DNA of 64,000 nt from Chrysomallon squamiferum (GCA_012295275.1 CM022671.1:19834456-19898455); one strand, 5' to 3'. Positions 50,701-63,877 are shown, counted from the first letter of the stretch. The notes: generated by a model from the letters alone, not told the origin. A program made the numbers and translations.

Positions 50701-52158
50701 AAATCATCTGTTCCTTTTATTGGAAAATGAACAAATATACTAACATATTTTGGTCGTGGCATACCATGTATCAAATAAAGAAATCTTTAGACATTTTATT
50801 ACTTGTATTCTTTACCTTTGAATAAATAACTGCAACAACCCATCCCATCTGTCTAGCCTGTTCAGTGATCTTGTCAAGAAACACCTGCTTGGCATTACCA
50901 AGGTATTCACGTACATCAGTCATCTTTAAAAATAAAAATAAATAATTTATCAGTAGAGTCTGTCCTAATAACATATCCATTTAGTGGAATATTGTATGAC
51001 TTGATGGTTATTTTTCTGATCCAAACAATTTTGTGTGTGTATTGCGTGTGTGTGTGTATATATATATTTGACATGTTTCTAAATAATCCTTTTTTGCCCT
51101 TTAAGACCAATATTAGCTAATTATGAAATATGACAAAAATAATAAAAAATGGCATTGTTTTTCATCTTTGCTTTGGTCAAGTAGTAATATATAACATACA
51201 GAAATGTATTCAGAGTTGACATTTCAAATGACCGATTTACAAATTCTTCAAAAAGTACCTTGATTACACAGTTATCACCTTCACTAAAAAAAAGAGGAGA
51301 ATTTATCTGAAAAATATACAAATATTTTTTTTTTTTTTTTTTCTTTTTTTTTAAATTACATTATATCAAAGTCTAATACTTCCACATTTAAAAAAAGGTG
51401 ACAAACCAATTTTTTATATATTTAACTTACATCTGAAGGACATCTCTTCAGCTTATCTTCTGTATCTTGATAGGCTAGGACAAATTCTTTTAAATTATCT
51501 CGTAATGCACACATCTGAAAAATGTTTTAAACATTTTTTTAAACATTTACACACATTATTATTACCTGGTACATGAAAAACTGCAATGTTTTTCATTAAA
51601 ATTAGCAAAATGATTTACTTAAATTTGCGATATCATTCAATGAAATCTGAATTATTATTAAATGAAGTCTGCAAAATGATTAACTGAAATTTGTATTATT
51701 TATTATGAACTGAAATCTGTGTTATTATTAACCATAATCTGTAATATTCAACTACAATTTGCATTATCAATAACCAAAATTTGAACTATTTTTACAAAAA
51801 TTTGTATTATATTTCACAAACATTCACAGTATTATTCCCTTTAATTGAGGCATTAAAAATCTCAAAATATTTTAATATTGTTCACTGAAAGTTGCCATCT
51901 TAACTAATAAAAGTAGATTCAGTTACGCTTGTTGTTTTTTGTTACCTTGCCTAGTTGTTTGTGTGCTGCTATATGGTACAGGAGAATAAGACTATCAAGA
52001 AGTCTCATCAGAGTGTTTCCACTTGGCATTTCATGTTCCGGATACTCAGCTGCAACAGATAGAATAGCATATTTAAAATCAAATCAAATCTATATGTGTA
52101 TGGTATTAAACCAGACATTTTTATTATCATTTCTTCTGCTACAGAAACTAAATATTGT

Positions 52159-52190
<32 letters not shown>

Positions 52191-52537
52191 ATCAACACCA
52201 ATATAAGCACCTATTAAAACTAAATGTATAATGCTAAAAAGCTTATCAAACTTCAATACAATATAAACAATTTCTGTCATCAGTTATTGGATATCAAATA
52301 TTTCATATCGATATTTTATATACAAATTCCCACAGACAGAAAAGCACTCACCTTGTCCTTTAATAAGTAAATATACAGCAGTGACTTTTTTTATATCACG
52401 ATAATCCACCAACCAATAATCTAACTAATGAGCAATATCCTGCCCCAAATTAACACAAAATATTATCATTTTTATTATCATTTCTTTCTCTACAGAAACT
52501 AAATATTGTTAAAACTTTAGAATTTAGGTTTTAATAT

Positions 52538-52575
<38 letters not shown>

Positions 52576-52610
52576 CAACACCAATATAACAACTCACTAC
52601 ATTATTGGAA

Positions 52611-52644
<34 letters not shown>

Positions 52645-53387
52645 AAGAAAAAGTAAATAAATAAAAACAATTTTACATTTTTCAGCAGAGTGATCTTTTC
52701 CTGACTTTTTGTCCACTTTCACAACTTTTCCATCATCGGTGAGAGAAATTCCCTGAGCTTTGTTTACTTCAGCTTTAAATTAAAATGAAAAAATGTATAT
52801 ATTTGAAAAATATCATATATGAATAAACTTAAAATCAATATATGTTCTGCATATTACTAATATACATAATTTATGTCAGAGCTGAAAATTTATAAAACTA
52901 TATTTACTGTTAAAAATAGTTTTTTTTTCTTCTTAAAATAAGCTGTATGAAACTACAAACATCCATTCATAATCAATAAACAAAACAAAATAAAATAAAA
53001 ATACATCAGACAAATATTTTCTGTATCAAAAATCAACAGCTGTAAAAAAATTATTGTATTTTTTATGTTTAATTTTTGTAAGTTTAAATAAATGTGAAAA
53101 ACTTCCAAACAGATCTATAAAATAAATGCTTAGAAAAAAACTATGCTAAACTAATGAAAATTAATTAAAAATGTGAAAGAAATACTGATGTTATTATTAT
53201 AAGAACAAGGATGTCGTCAATACATGAAAATAATCAAACTGAACCTGTATTTACTATGGACTTGATGCTATAATTTAAAACTCACCACCAAGAGTTCTGT
53301 TAAGATGAGACATTAAACCGCCACAGCGTTGGAAGTCAAAGTAATCTGTTGAGTCAGTCCAGAATTGTTGCATAGGCAAAAATGCCT
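44637..53387 (-). CDS. RNF123: RNF123 (KPC1) middle and 3' exons with RING finger
   Basis: Exons in transcription order: 53286-53387, 52677-52772, 52352-52420, 51946-52049, 51431-51514, 51196-51306 (extra exon), 50816-50923, 50064-50241, 49655-49732, 49462-49555, 48766-48852, 48364-48454, 47885-48024, 47112-47300, 46730-46805, 46374-46458, 46050-46171, 45750-45841, 45138-45226, 44637-44766. Landmarks: [90 protein letters not shown]. It ends with the C3HC4 RING and TGA. Four lesions lie between 45.7 and 49.6 kb: in-frame TAG at 45774-45776, donor ATATGT at 48760-48765, missing acceptor AG at 49555, and a one-base shortfall between 49462 and 48852. The 5' third of the gene is on the other contig, beyond 24599. 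Confidence 0.85.
45138..45226 (-). CDS. RNF123: RNF123 RING finger, first half
   Basis: Phase 0 to 2 exon reading [16 protein letters not shown] and [11 protein letters not shown]-x2-C then C-x-H-x2-C of a C3HC4 RING. Nearly identical to 9049-9137. Confidence 0.88.
45750..45841 (-). CDS. RNF123: RNF123 linker exon interrupted by an in-frame TAG
   Basis: Acidic linker before the [26 protein letters not shown], then TAG (45774-45776), then KELDKQQH and a phase-0 donor (gtgtga) that fits the phase-0 RING exon. The sequence after the stop has the same charged helical character, so the exon evidently extended past it. One C-to-T change from CAG would explain it. If real, the product lacks the RING. 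Confidence 0.7.
51196..51306 (-). CDS. RNF123: Extra RNF123 exon, candidate cassette (copy 2)
   Basis: Partner of 22479-22589, with the frame open through an acceptor attttcag. Residue changes between haplotypes are few (Ile/Leu, Ala/Thr), and one difference is synonymous. Confidence 0.4.
52462..52585. repeat. Local duplicative insertion with poly-A, copy-2 haplotype only
   Basis: About 125 bases that repeat 52122-52205 (ttattatcatttct, cagaaactaaatattgttaa, long poly-A, atatcaacaccaatata). They are inserted after acacaaaata, where copy 1 (near 23730) has none. Confidence 0.7.
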
Positions 53388-54011
53388 CTGTAAAATTAAA
53401 TTACACTAAATACAAAAATATCTACTTCATTATAATTATAAATATTTCACATTTTTGTATTATAACAGTTTCTCCAGAACATGCTATCTTAATTTATCAT
53501 TATACTTGCCTTGTATTTCTCATAATTATTAAATAATTTAAATGTATGAATATTTTCATTTTGAAAATTTCTTAACAGCATGTGTTTATCCACACACCAA
53601 AAACCTTTGCTTGTATATTCAAAACATTACCAACATTGCCTCCAGCCCATACAAAAAAAAAAAAAAAAAAAAAAATCATTACAGCATTAATAATAATAAT
53701 AACTAAATATATTTAGCTTTTAAAATTCATGATATAAAAAAAATTGACTGAATTTGAATTAAAAGGCATAAATTATAATTATAAACATTTATGTAACAAA
53801 AAAGATTGATATAGTAAAAAAAAAGTAACATGATAGTACAGTAGTTATTAGAATATATTTTCTTTTTGTTGACAATTCTGTTAGATTTAATTTAGAATTT
53901 TTTCAAACAATATTTCAGATGCCTAATAAACTAAAAAATAAAAAAATAAAAACAATAGATCATAATTTGAAATGTGTAACTGATGAAGCATTTTGTATTT
54001 ATTTTTTAAAT

Positions 54012-54050
<39 letters not shown>

Positions 54051-54997
54051 TTTTTTATAATAATTTTAATTTTTTTTAATGCTTTATTTATTTATTTATT
54101 TTTGTTGTGAATGTGCAACAGTTCTTTTTAGTTAGCATGAATTGAATATTTTTGTCTGAAGTGCATTTTAATTTATATATACTGATGTATACTTTTGGGG
54201 GGGGGGAAATGATGAAAATAATTGATCCATTAGCTTTTCCATTCCTGGCTAATATGTTATAATGCACAATCCAGTGTAAAACAGTTTAAAATGATTGATA
54301 TGAAATAATTTATACCATACAGCAAAAATCATTAATAAAGTAATAAAAACAATAACCACAATAATAAATTAAAAACATTTTTGTTCAGTATTTATTTTTA
54401 AAATCTTTTTGTTTATGTTGATATCACAAAATAGTTGTCATGCTTTGTGTACAAGTATTTTGAAATAAATGTTATGTACTTCCTACTTCCCATGTATCAA
54501 GTGATGTCCTTTGTGTCTTCAGGCTTAACATTTTCAGGGGAAATTATTAATTCAACACATTTTTTTGCATGTATACCAAATAGAATGTTAATCTTCTAAC
54601 CTTATTTCAAAAGATATATATTATTTCAACAATTACATATCTGTTGTTTAATTATATATATTATATGCGTTAGATAACCATAGATCTAGAATGCTTGATG
54701 AAAGTTTTCTCTTTACAGACTTGAAATTTAATTCAGTACTAGGATTTCATTAGTAATATAGTTTGTGTTAGTTGATGAATCTTTTATTAGAGATTATGAC
54801 TTTGTGCTTTTGAAGTGAATGTCAGGATTATTAAAAATAATAAATAGTAGATAAAATCTTTTTAGCATGAATTCTTTTTGCTTTTGATTTCTAAATTTGA
54901 CCATAACTTCAGTGAGCACATATTCAGTAAGAATAGTTTACTTTTGTATTCTATCCAACATCTGACACAAAATGTGTACTATTATTGTTTTTACTAG
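53388..54997. other. RNF123 intron remnant joined to EEA1 intron 9
   Basis: No exon. The first 56 bases belong to the RNF123 intron and the remainder to EEA1 intron 9. It contains a poly-A tract and a (TTTA)n array at about 54008-54055. Confidence 0.7.
53445..54794. repeat. Duplicated segment D, copy 2
   Basis: Partner of 39543-40890, here running on into EEA1 exon 10. Confidence 0.85.
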
Positions 54998-55819
54998 ACC
55001 TGGAGCTGAAGATGTTCTCGTATTGAAACAGGAACTTATCAGTGTACAGACTCTTATGGACAAGATGACTCTGGAACGGGAAAAAGAGAGAGATGACCTT
55101 GAACGGGAACTTGAAAAACTTAAAGAGAAACATAAAACGTTAGTTTATTATTTTAAATTACTTAAGTTGTGTTATATTGGTGGGTAATTATCAGAATCAG
55201 TCATTTGTGTATTGTAACATGAAAATGTTAGCAATAGAGGTTGATGGGAGTGATTCAGTAGTTTCTTTAGCAGTAGTTTTGTTGTAAGATCCACATCCTT
55301 TATCATATTATATAGAGCTTAAGATCCACCAGTGCCTCAATGGTACATGTTAACTTGGATATAGAGATACCTGAATGTTATGAATGCTTCTTTCCATTAA
55401 TTTTTTTTGTTGAGCTATATCACAAATGGTTCTTTAATTACTGCGCCTTTGTTTAGATATTAAATAAGTTGACTGTTAAAGTAAATGAATTTCAGGTCAG
55501 AAGAAAAAATAAAAGAATTACAGAATGAACTTGACAGAGCTCCAAAGGAAGAGGAAGTTAAACAGTATGATTTGTTTATTTTTTGTTATTCTTTTTTATT
55601 TTTTAAAGAGCTCATTTACAGTTGAATTTATATATTTAAAAAAAACAAAATTAATATTAAGAGATTTATTTTAGCTTATGTTATTATTATTATTTATTTA
55701 GATATATTTTTTACTTACACATTAATCCAATTTTTGAAAAGAGTTTATTTATAATTTAATCTTTAAAAAAAATAAATCAGCTTTTTTATTGATTATTATT
55801 ACAGTTATTACAATTATGG

Positions 55820-55852
<33 letters not shown>

Positions 55853-57096
55853 CAGTCTTCAATCAGCTTTAAGTGAAAAAGATTCTGGATCAGAACATTT
55901 GACCTCATTACTTCAAGGAAAGGACACAGAAATTAAACAACTGTCTGATGATAAATATGAGGTAACAGATGAAGATGTTTAAAATATATTCTGTTATAAA
56001 GTCAAATTAATAACATTAATTTCATTATTGTTATAACTTTTAAAAAATTATTTAATTTTTGTTTATTTATCTAAATGACTATAAATCTTTTAAATTGATT
56101 TGTTTTCCATTTTTATATTAATTACAGTCCTGTATATAATTTCCCAAAGCCTTTGATGAATAAATTATGCCTCTGTTTACGTAATTGTTATATTAGTATA
56201 ACTGAGGTGACAGACACACACACACACACACATGCATGCAGAGACACACACAGACATATACACAATTACGTATGAAGTGCTGTCTTTCTATGATTTTAGA
56301 GTGTTGCCCATGATGAAGTAAAACATCAGTTAAGGGACAAAGAGGCTCAATTAGAAGAAGAAGTTAGAAAATGTCAGACACGGTATGAACTCTGATATTT
56401 TAAATTAAATAATTTCAGATAAAAACTCATTTATATTAAAAAAAAAAGTATTTAAAAAAAGTTGGTCAATGTAGCATTTAACTTTAAAAAAGTATTAAAA
56501 TAACAAGTATATTTTTAAAAATTAAATTCACTTATAACATTTGTCTTTGTATGTGTGATTTGTTTATAAATTGGGGTTTAAATGATAAAAATTTAATTAT
56601 TTTTCAACAGAGAACAAAAGATAAATGAATTAGAATCTTTGATAGAAAGCAGCAAAAATGAGTTACAGAGACTGGAGAATGAGAGAGGAGATTTGTTTGC
56701 TAAGGTAACTGACTTATCTTGTTAAAAAAAAAAATACACTTGTATAAGAGCATACATTAGGCTATGTTGTGCTATTCTTATTTTTACAGGAAAAAAACTA
56801 AACTATTCATAGGATTATATGAATGTTTTACAAATGATAAAGGAAAATATTACGTTAAATTTCAGAAATGCTTTAAATATACAAATACAATCTTTTGTTT
56901 TTAGATAGAGGCAGGTGAAGGTATTGATGCAGCTCTCAATCAGTTGAAACAAGAAAATGTGAGTACTTTATCTGGAACATTAAAATTTGCTCTTGTGACA
57001 GTTAATAATTATTTGTTTGTAATACATTAAATACATGTCATTTATTTAGAAATAAAAACTGACCTCTATTATTTAATTAGTTTATGGTTAAAGAAA

Positions 57097-57138
<42 letters not shown>

Positions 57139-60100
57139 GTGTGTGTGTGTGTGTGTTTGTGTGTGTTTGTGTTTGTGTTTGTTATGGGTAGTCTGTCTTC
57201 CAAAATACTAATATTTTATTATCTCAGTGAACATCCATCTTTACTTCCAGGCAAGTTTGCAAGAGAAAGTTGCCAGTCTTCGAGAAAGCCTTCAGACTCA
57301 GACATCAGAAAGTAATCAGAAACAAGAGGCATTTCATAAACAACTTCAGGAACTCAAAGGTCAGTTGCAGGCTGCATTGGACAAGGAGCAGAAACTTCAG
57401 AACTCTCTAGAGGAGAAGTCAGAAAAATTAAACACTCTAATGCAAAAGAACCAGCAGCTTGAAGCAGATCTAACCACCAAGGTGAGTTTTATGTAAAGCA
57501 GTCTCAATTATTTTGTAATCACATAAATAATTATTTTTAATAATTAAATATTTTTCTGACAACATCACAATTAACCTACAAAACTATTTGGTCCTCAGTG
57601 AGCCAAATCACGTGTGCTAACAGAAATGTATACTTTTATTATTGTTTTTATATTCATTGCAAAAAAATGATGAAAATCATGAAATCAAACTTTCAGAATA
57701 CTTTTATAATCTTTTTTGGTTTTTGTTTTAACAATTATAAAATTTAAATATATATAATCTGAATTTTACTACAAAATGTAGAATAGTTGATACAGTTATC
57801 AGCCATCTTATTAATTTAGACATTTCAAACAATAACAGTGGGGGTTTTTTGTGTTTTTTTTAAATTGCTTTTATCTCTGCAGAATGAGTTACTTCTTGCA
57901 GCAGAAGCGGCTAAAACAAGCCAGAGAGTGGATTTAGAAAACCACATTAAGACACATGAAAACTTTGCAGCAAAACAAAAATGCTGAGCTTGCTAAAGTC
58001 AGACAGCAGTTGGAACAGGTATCTGTTTTAGGACTAACTGCTGGTTTAAAGAAGATTGTATTTATGAAATTCAGTAGCGTTATGTGTAATTTATTATTTA
58101 TAAAGATTATGTCCTTATAGCTGGAGTATTTTTTGTTTGATTTATTGAATTATTTTGAATAAATACATTTAAAATTTTTATTTTTATTTATAATAAGAAT
58201 GTAGTAAATAATTGTTTCCTCAAAGGATGAGGATTGATCTTTTATTTAATTTTCGAATTTTTATAATAATTAGATTTTTTAATTAGTAATTAGAAAAGGT
58301 TCAGATTTACAAATATGTTTACTGACTGTGTTCAAAAGAAAAATATTATTCATTTAATTAACTAATTCACATAATAATTCATTGATTTGAAAATAAAACA
58401 AGTACATGAATAAAAAAAAACCTGTCATATTTTGTTCTTGGAGATTGTAATTGATTTTGATTAACGTAATAAGAAAGATACATTTCTTTTCATCTTAAAT
58501 AACAAAAAAGAAAAAAAAAAAGTATTATAAAACATTTATAAAGTAAGTTTTTATTTTGTTTGTTAACAGACTCAAGCAGAGGTTTCACAGAAAAAAGATA
58601 AAATAACTGAGTTGGAAGTTTGTGTGAAAGAGCATGGTGAAAAGTTTACACAGTTGCAATTGCAATGTAATACACTCGAACGAGAACTTAGTGAAAAGGT
58701 AGGTCATGGAATTACTTTTAGTAATTGAATAGCCTCTCAGTTACAAAAAGTATACTTGTGGTTATACAAAGCAGTTGACTGAAATAAATGTTGTAAACTT
58801 GAATGTAATTTTTATAATTAATCATTAAAACCAACCTTTACTAATAATAAATGAGCAATGCCTGTTTCAGTGGAATAATATTTGCTCAAAATGTTGTGAT
58901 TGATTCCTCATACTCAATCCATTTGTTTAATTCCCATTCCAGCCTGTGCTGATAGCTGGTATTACAAAGGTTTGTGGCATGGACTGTCCTCTCTGTGGGA
59001 TTATGCTTATGAAAGATACCATGATGCAGTTAGTTGTAAAAATTGATTTCAGAATAAAAAATATTCATTTATGGTTTTAGTTTTCTTTATTTTTTTTATT
59101 TTATTATTTTTTAAACCTATATGTAGCCAAAGCCTGGTTATACTGAAAATATTCTGTTTAATAATTAATTTTCTTTTTCACAGAAAGTGGCTGTTAAAGA
59201 GCTGGATGCTGAAAAGAAGGAAACAAAGAAAAACTTGACAGTTGCTCAGAAATCTCTGAATGAAACAAAAGCAGAACTGGTTAAAATGGAACAAAATGTA
59301 GAAAATGTGAGTTATTCATATTTATGTTGTATTTTTTCAGTTGTTTTTTTAATTATTATAGTATCCTGTTTTGTGAACATCTCCAATCCAAACCAATATA
59401 TATATATATATCATTCAAATAGCTAGGGTTCATCATGGATGTTTTGTGTTTCTACAAAATAATAGAAAGAAATTAATCTTTATTTACATCCTTTAGAATT
59501 TTTCTTAAATTTCTGACATTTTGTTATGTTTGTTTTTCTAAATATATATATTCCATATTTGGAATCTCTAGCACAAACAGTTTTTGTGCAATTTCTTTAC
59601 CAAAATGTTAGGGTATTACAAAAAACAATATTTGATAAAAAATAAAAAAATGAATGCAGTTTTATAGACCATATTTCTACTTATTATGGCTATAAGAATG
59701 ATGTTATCTCTGTATATACACTTTCTTTTGCAAAAAACCTAAATGGTCATGTTAAAAACTAAAAAAAACTTTTTTGTTTGTTCATATTGTCATTTTTCAC
59801 CTAGCCTGTCCCTTTAAGTTTTGGATCTTTTGCCAGTAAAAAAAAAAAAAAAAAAAAAAAAACTTATGACCATTTTTACACTGGATGTTTTATTATTATT
59901 ATTTTTTTTTTTTTTAATTTATTTTCATGTTTATCATTAAAATATGTAATCTGTTTTACAGTATTCAACAAGTATAAAACAATTTCCCTTCAGCAACTAA
60001 AGTAAAGATTTTAATATAAAATGTTTGATTTTTCACAGGCCACTAAATCACATTCCAGTGAGGTAAATGCCTTAAAAGAATCAGTTTCACAGCTTAATTC

Positions 60101-61217
60101 TGAAAAACAGAAAATGCAAGAGAAAATAGAACAGCAGGTATATTTATAATTTTTTAATAAGTTAATTGCTAGATATATTAAAATGAAGCTTTATTGTTGT
60201 CTCTGTGTGTATGTGAGCACATAAACATACAAATAACCTAATATATTTTGTATACTTCATTTAATATTATTCATTTATTACTAAAAATAAAGATTAACAG
60301 CTTTCCTAATATTAGATTGACAGCTTAAATATGTTCACAGATGTTTGCAAAAATACAAATATTAAGTGTTGGTAAACAAATATTTATTTACTAAATTTTA
60401 GCATGCACAGTTGGGAGAGAAAGATGGCTTGTTAAAAAGTTCAGGTTCACAGCTTGAAGAGACGAAGAAGGAGTTAGAAACCACTAGAAACAGACTAGCA
60501 GATGTTGAAAAAGAGTTTGAGAAAGTTAGTCAGTTTAACAAATTATAATATTTTACACAAATAGTTATCAAAAACATTTTCATTACTCTTCGGTCATTCC
60601 ATAGTGTGTAAAGAATTTTAATATACAATGTATTTTGAAAGACAGGAGGAATGCATATCAACTGTCTTTATTGCTTCCTCAGAAGTTATTTCAAAAACTT
60701 TTGGAACCCTTTTTTAAACAAATTATCTTCAAGGAATAGTGTACTAGAATGTTCACAGAAATGGAAGAAAAATAATATTTAAATAAAATAAAGAAATAAA
60801 ATATTTTTTATCTTAAATTAAAAAAACAAAACAAAAAATTAAATGAAATATTAATCATTTTAAAAGATAATTATTTTTGATTGAGGATTATTGGTAATTA
60901 TCTTTTCCATTTCAGACTAAAGAAAGTCATTGCAATGAAGTATCAACGTTAAAAAGCTTGTTGGAAAATGAGAAAGTGGAAAATAACAAAAATAAAGAAA
61001 ATTTGAAACAGCAGGTAATCTAATTTTTGTTCCGCTCTAGTTTATTTATATAAGTCTAATTTCCCAAACAAAATAGAATTATAGTATTTTTGTAAATTCA
61101 ATAATTAATTAATCAAAATGCTATCTTTATATTATGACTTTAATGTAATTCATCCTTTTCTTTGTTCAGTACCTACAGAATGCATCTGAAACATTATCTT
61201 AATTTATAGATTTTATA

Positions 61218-61248
<31 letters not shown>

Positions 61249-63328
61249 CATGCTATAGCTTTTTATCATTAAAATTTTTTTTTTTACTGAGAGGAATAGT
61301 AAATATGCCAGGGTTGACATTGAATCAGTTGAATCATATGACTCACCATTCTCAATCCAGCTCGGTAACCTCTGTGTTATACCTACTTTTTTTTTCTTTT
61401 TTTTTCCAATCGTTTCTTTCATTCAGATGGCAGTACTGACTGAAGAAAAGAACAAATTGCTAGAAAATAAGATAGTTGTTGAGACAGAACTGGCTGAATA
61501 CCTTGGAAAGTTGAAAGACAGGAGGAATGCATATCAACTGTCTTTATTGCTTCCTCAGAAGTTATTTCAAAAACTTTTGGAACCCTTTTTTAAACAAATT
61601 ATCTTCAAGGAATAGTGTACTAGAATGTTCACAGAAATGGAAGAAAAATAATATTTAAATAAAATAAAGAAATAAAATATTTTTTATCCCAAATTTAAAA
61701 AAACAAAACAAAAAATTAAATGAAATATTAATCATTTTAAAAGATAATTATCTTTTCCATTTCAGACTAAAGAAAGTCATTCCAATGACGTATCAACGTT
61801 AAAAAGCTTGTTGGAAAATGAGAAAGTAGAAAATAACAAAAATAAAGAAAATTTGAAACAGCAGGTAATCTGATTTTTGTTCCGCTCTAGTTTATTTATA
61901 TAAGTCTAATTTCCCAAACAAAATAGAATTATAGTATTTTTGTAAATTCAATAATTAATTAATCAAAATGCTATCTTTTTAATGTAATTCATCCTTTTCT
62001 TTGTTCAGTACCTACAGAATGCATCTGAAACATTATCTTAATTTATAGATTTTATAACTTTTTAAAAATAAAACCTGAAAAAAACCAACTAGCTAAGCTT
62101 TTTATCATTAACAAATTTTTTTTTCCTGACAGGAATAGTAAATATGCCAGGGTTGACATTGAATCAGTTGAATCATATGACTCACCGTTCTCAATCCAGC
62201 TCGGTAACCTCTGTGTTATACTTACTCTTTTTTTTTTCTTTTTTTTCCAATTGTTTCTTTCATTCAGATGGCAGTACTGATTGAAGAAAAGAACAAAGGT
62301 GTTGAGACAGAACTGGCTGAATACATTGGAAAGTTGCAGACACGAGAACAGGAAATGAATGATTTGAAGAAGAGTTCAAAAGAAGAGAAGGTAATTCAAA
62401 TCTAATAAATAATTATTTGTATTAATTATATGACACACATATAGGATTTGATATAATAATGATAGAAGAGAGAAGAAATGTTTAACCCATTTTGTATGAA
62501 AGGATTTCATAAATATGGTCTATAACATTTTATGGAACTATAGCTAAAATATTTGTTTATTAATAAAATTATTTTTATTTTAGTCAAAACATGAAAGTGA
62601 AGTAAATAAACTGCAGTCAGAATTTAAGTCAAAGGAAGATGAATGGAAACAGAAACTACAGGCAATAGAAGAGGAACTTAAAAAAAGTCAGGTACTCAAA
62701 CATCTTAACTGCATTTCTACAATAACAATTGATATATAATGAAATGAAAAAAGAATTAACCACATTAAATATTTATTTCTTACAGTGAATATTATTATTT
62801 TATTTTTATTTTCAGGATACTGAGAAAGCTAAGGAAAAAATAATTTCAGAATTAACAGAACAGGTAAAAATCCATTATTTTCAAACAAATATAACATTTT
62901 TGTATTATTATTATTATTTTTTTTTTACAAATGTTATTTATATAAGAGCAAATAATATGTATTATGCTAGAACAAGCCTGTAGCATGTTAAACATTTCTT
63001 TTAAAAATCCTTCATACTTTTTTCAATTCAGAAAAGTTTGATTTCCTAACCATGAATATACGTGAGCTGTTTGATAAATCAAATTCAAATTAAAAAACCA
63101 GGATTGATGAAAAAAGAAAGCAGTAGTCAAAACAATATAAATATTAATTATGATACTATTACATAAAACTGATACATGAATATACTTAAGTTTGAAGTTT
63201 TTATACTAAATGTATCTTATGTATTACAACAGAAGTCTAGCTTGGAGAATAAAATACAGGGACTAGAACAAAGAAGAGAAGAATTAGAGAAACATACTAC
63301 AGAATTACAAGAGCAGTTAACACTTCAG
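54998..63328 (+). CDS. EEA1: EEA1 coiled-coil exons 10 onward (C-terminus beyond the window or lost)
   Basis: Exons: 54998-55138, 55496-55564, 55856-55961, 56300-56382, 56611-56704, 56905-56958, 57251-57481, 57883-58018, 58570-58698, 59184-59306, 60039-60137, 60402-60524, 60916-61014, 61766-61864, 62268-62390, 62584-62691, 62816-62863, 63233-63328. Phases chain throughout. Sequence is heptad-rich Lys/Glu/Gln/Leu coiled coil with EEA1 landmarks RPGAEDVLVLKQELISVQTL, IEAGEGIDAALNQLKQEN and NELLLAAEAAKTSQR. The FYVE domain that binds PI3P at the C-terminus is not present. Oddities: a two-base frame lesion in 57883-58018, a tandem duplication at 60638-62336 that leaves a broken exon at 61427, and an opposite-strand kinase exon after the last EEA1 exon seen. 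Confidence 0.86.
55820..55852. repeat. (TTA)n microsatellite next to an EEA1 acceptor
   Basis: Array ends at the acceptor tatacag of exon 55856-55961 and replaces the usual polypyrimidine tract. Confidence 0.85.
57099..57181. repeat. (TG)n microsatellite
   Basis: Long imperfect TG array in an EEA1 intron. The open frames across it (Cys/Val repeats) are artefacts. Confidence 0.9.
57883..58018 (+). CDS. EEA1: EEA1 exon with a two-base frame lesion
   Basis: Starts NELLLAAEAAKTSQRVDLEN and hits TGA, while another frame gives KTLQQNKNAELAKVRQQLEQ to the donor. It is 136 bases where 138 are needed. The break is at about 57952-57957, in a CA-rich stretch (gacacatgaa). Alignment with vertebrate EEA1 (SAEAAKTAQRADLQNHL...) supports both halves. 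Confidence 0.75.
58930..59035. other. G+C-richer island in an EEA1 intron
   Basis: About 100 bases with much higher G+C than the flanks (ctgtcctctctgtgggatta and neighbours). No splice-bounded frame fits EEA1. It may be the remnant of a dispersed repeat; origin unknown. Confidence 0.3.
60638..61513 (+). repeat. Tandem duplication in EEA1, unit 1
   Basis: Begins aaagacaggagg after ttttg and ends ggaaagttg. It contains one coiled-coil exon (60916-61014) and the 5' part of the next (from 61427). Unit length is 876 bases. Confidence 0.85.
61427..61615 (+). pseudogene. Truncated EEA1 exon at the duplication breakpoint
   Basis: Begins like the intact exon 62268-62390 (MAVLTEEKNK, VETELAEYLGKL) but at 61514 crosses into duplicated intron and runs to TAG with no GT donor. 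Including it would end EEA1. Skipping it keeps frame, because the flanking exons are phase 0. Confidence 0.7.
61514..62336 (+). repeat. Tandem duplication in EEA1, unit 2
   Basis: Repeats unit 1 with scattered substitutions, a 27-base shorter intron, an 18-base in-frame shorter exon and other small indels. It continues past ggaaagttg into the true 3' half of the second exon. The break shares TTG on both sides. It is either a young tandem duplication or two alleles placed end to end. Confidence 0.85.
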
Positions 63329-63877
63329 GTAAACTATTGAGAGAGATACAGAGACCAAAAAGAGAACAAGAGTGAGTGAGTGAGTGAGTGTAAAATCTCA
63401 ATGCAGGTCTTTATAACTTTTTCCACAAACTGATATGATTTTTATTTAAGATTTGTGTTTGTCACTTATACAATTTTCTCCTAAAAATGGCATTAAATAT
63501 AACTTTTTGTATTAATAATTAGCTGTAATCTTTCATTATTATTATTATTACTGATACACTGATTGTAAAATAAAAATACTGAAAAAACAGTTATCCATTA
63601 AACATTTTCTGATAAGCTACAGAAGGGAACAACTTAAATAACTTTGAAAACTAAACTAATATTAATGGAAATTTCTAATGAAATTTAAAGATATCTTTTA
63701 GTCATATAAAAAAAAATAATATTGTTATGGAAAAATGGCAGTCATCTCTTCAGTTTAATCTAAATGTTAATACCGTGTTAGCTTTTTAAATGGTGCAAAA
63801 TAGTTAGAACCTGTTTTAAAAATAAACAACAATAAACAAATCTAATTTGTCTTTACACAAGATGCATGATTACATAC
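63329..63877. other. Non-coding between the last EEA1 exon seen and the kinase-like exon
   Basis: Contains a short (GAGT)n run near 63372-63388 and nothing else recognisable. Confidence 0.6.

Larger units (their letters stand above)
50100..53443. repeat. Duplicated segment C, copy 2
   Basis: Partner of 21385-24599. The right edge joins directly to EEA1 intron sequence at 53445, skipping the RNF123 5' part, DLD and EEA1 5' part that follow copy 1. Confidence 0.85.

Noticed and set aside
53919-54110. Leu/Ile/Tyr-rich frame
   Set aside because: Translation of a (TTTA)n array.
57103-57315. Cys/Val-rich frame
   Set aside because: Translation of a TG microsatellite running into an EEA1 exon in the wrong frame.
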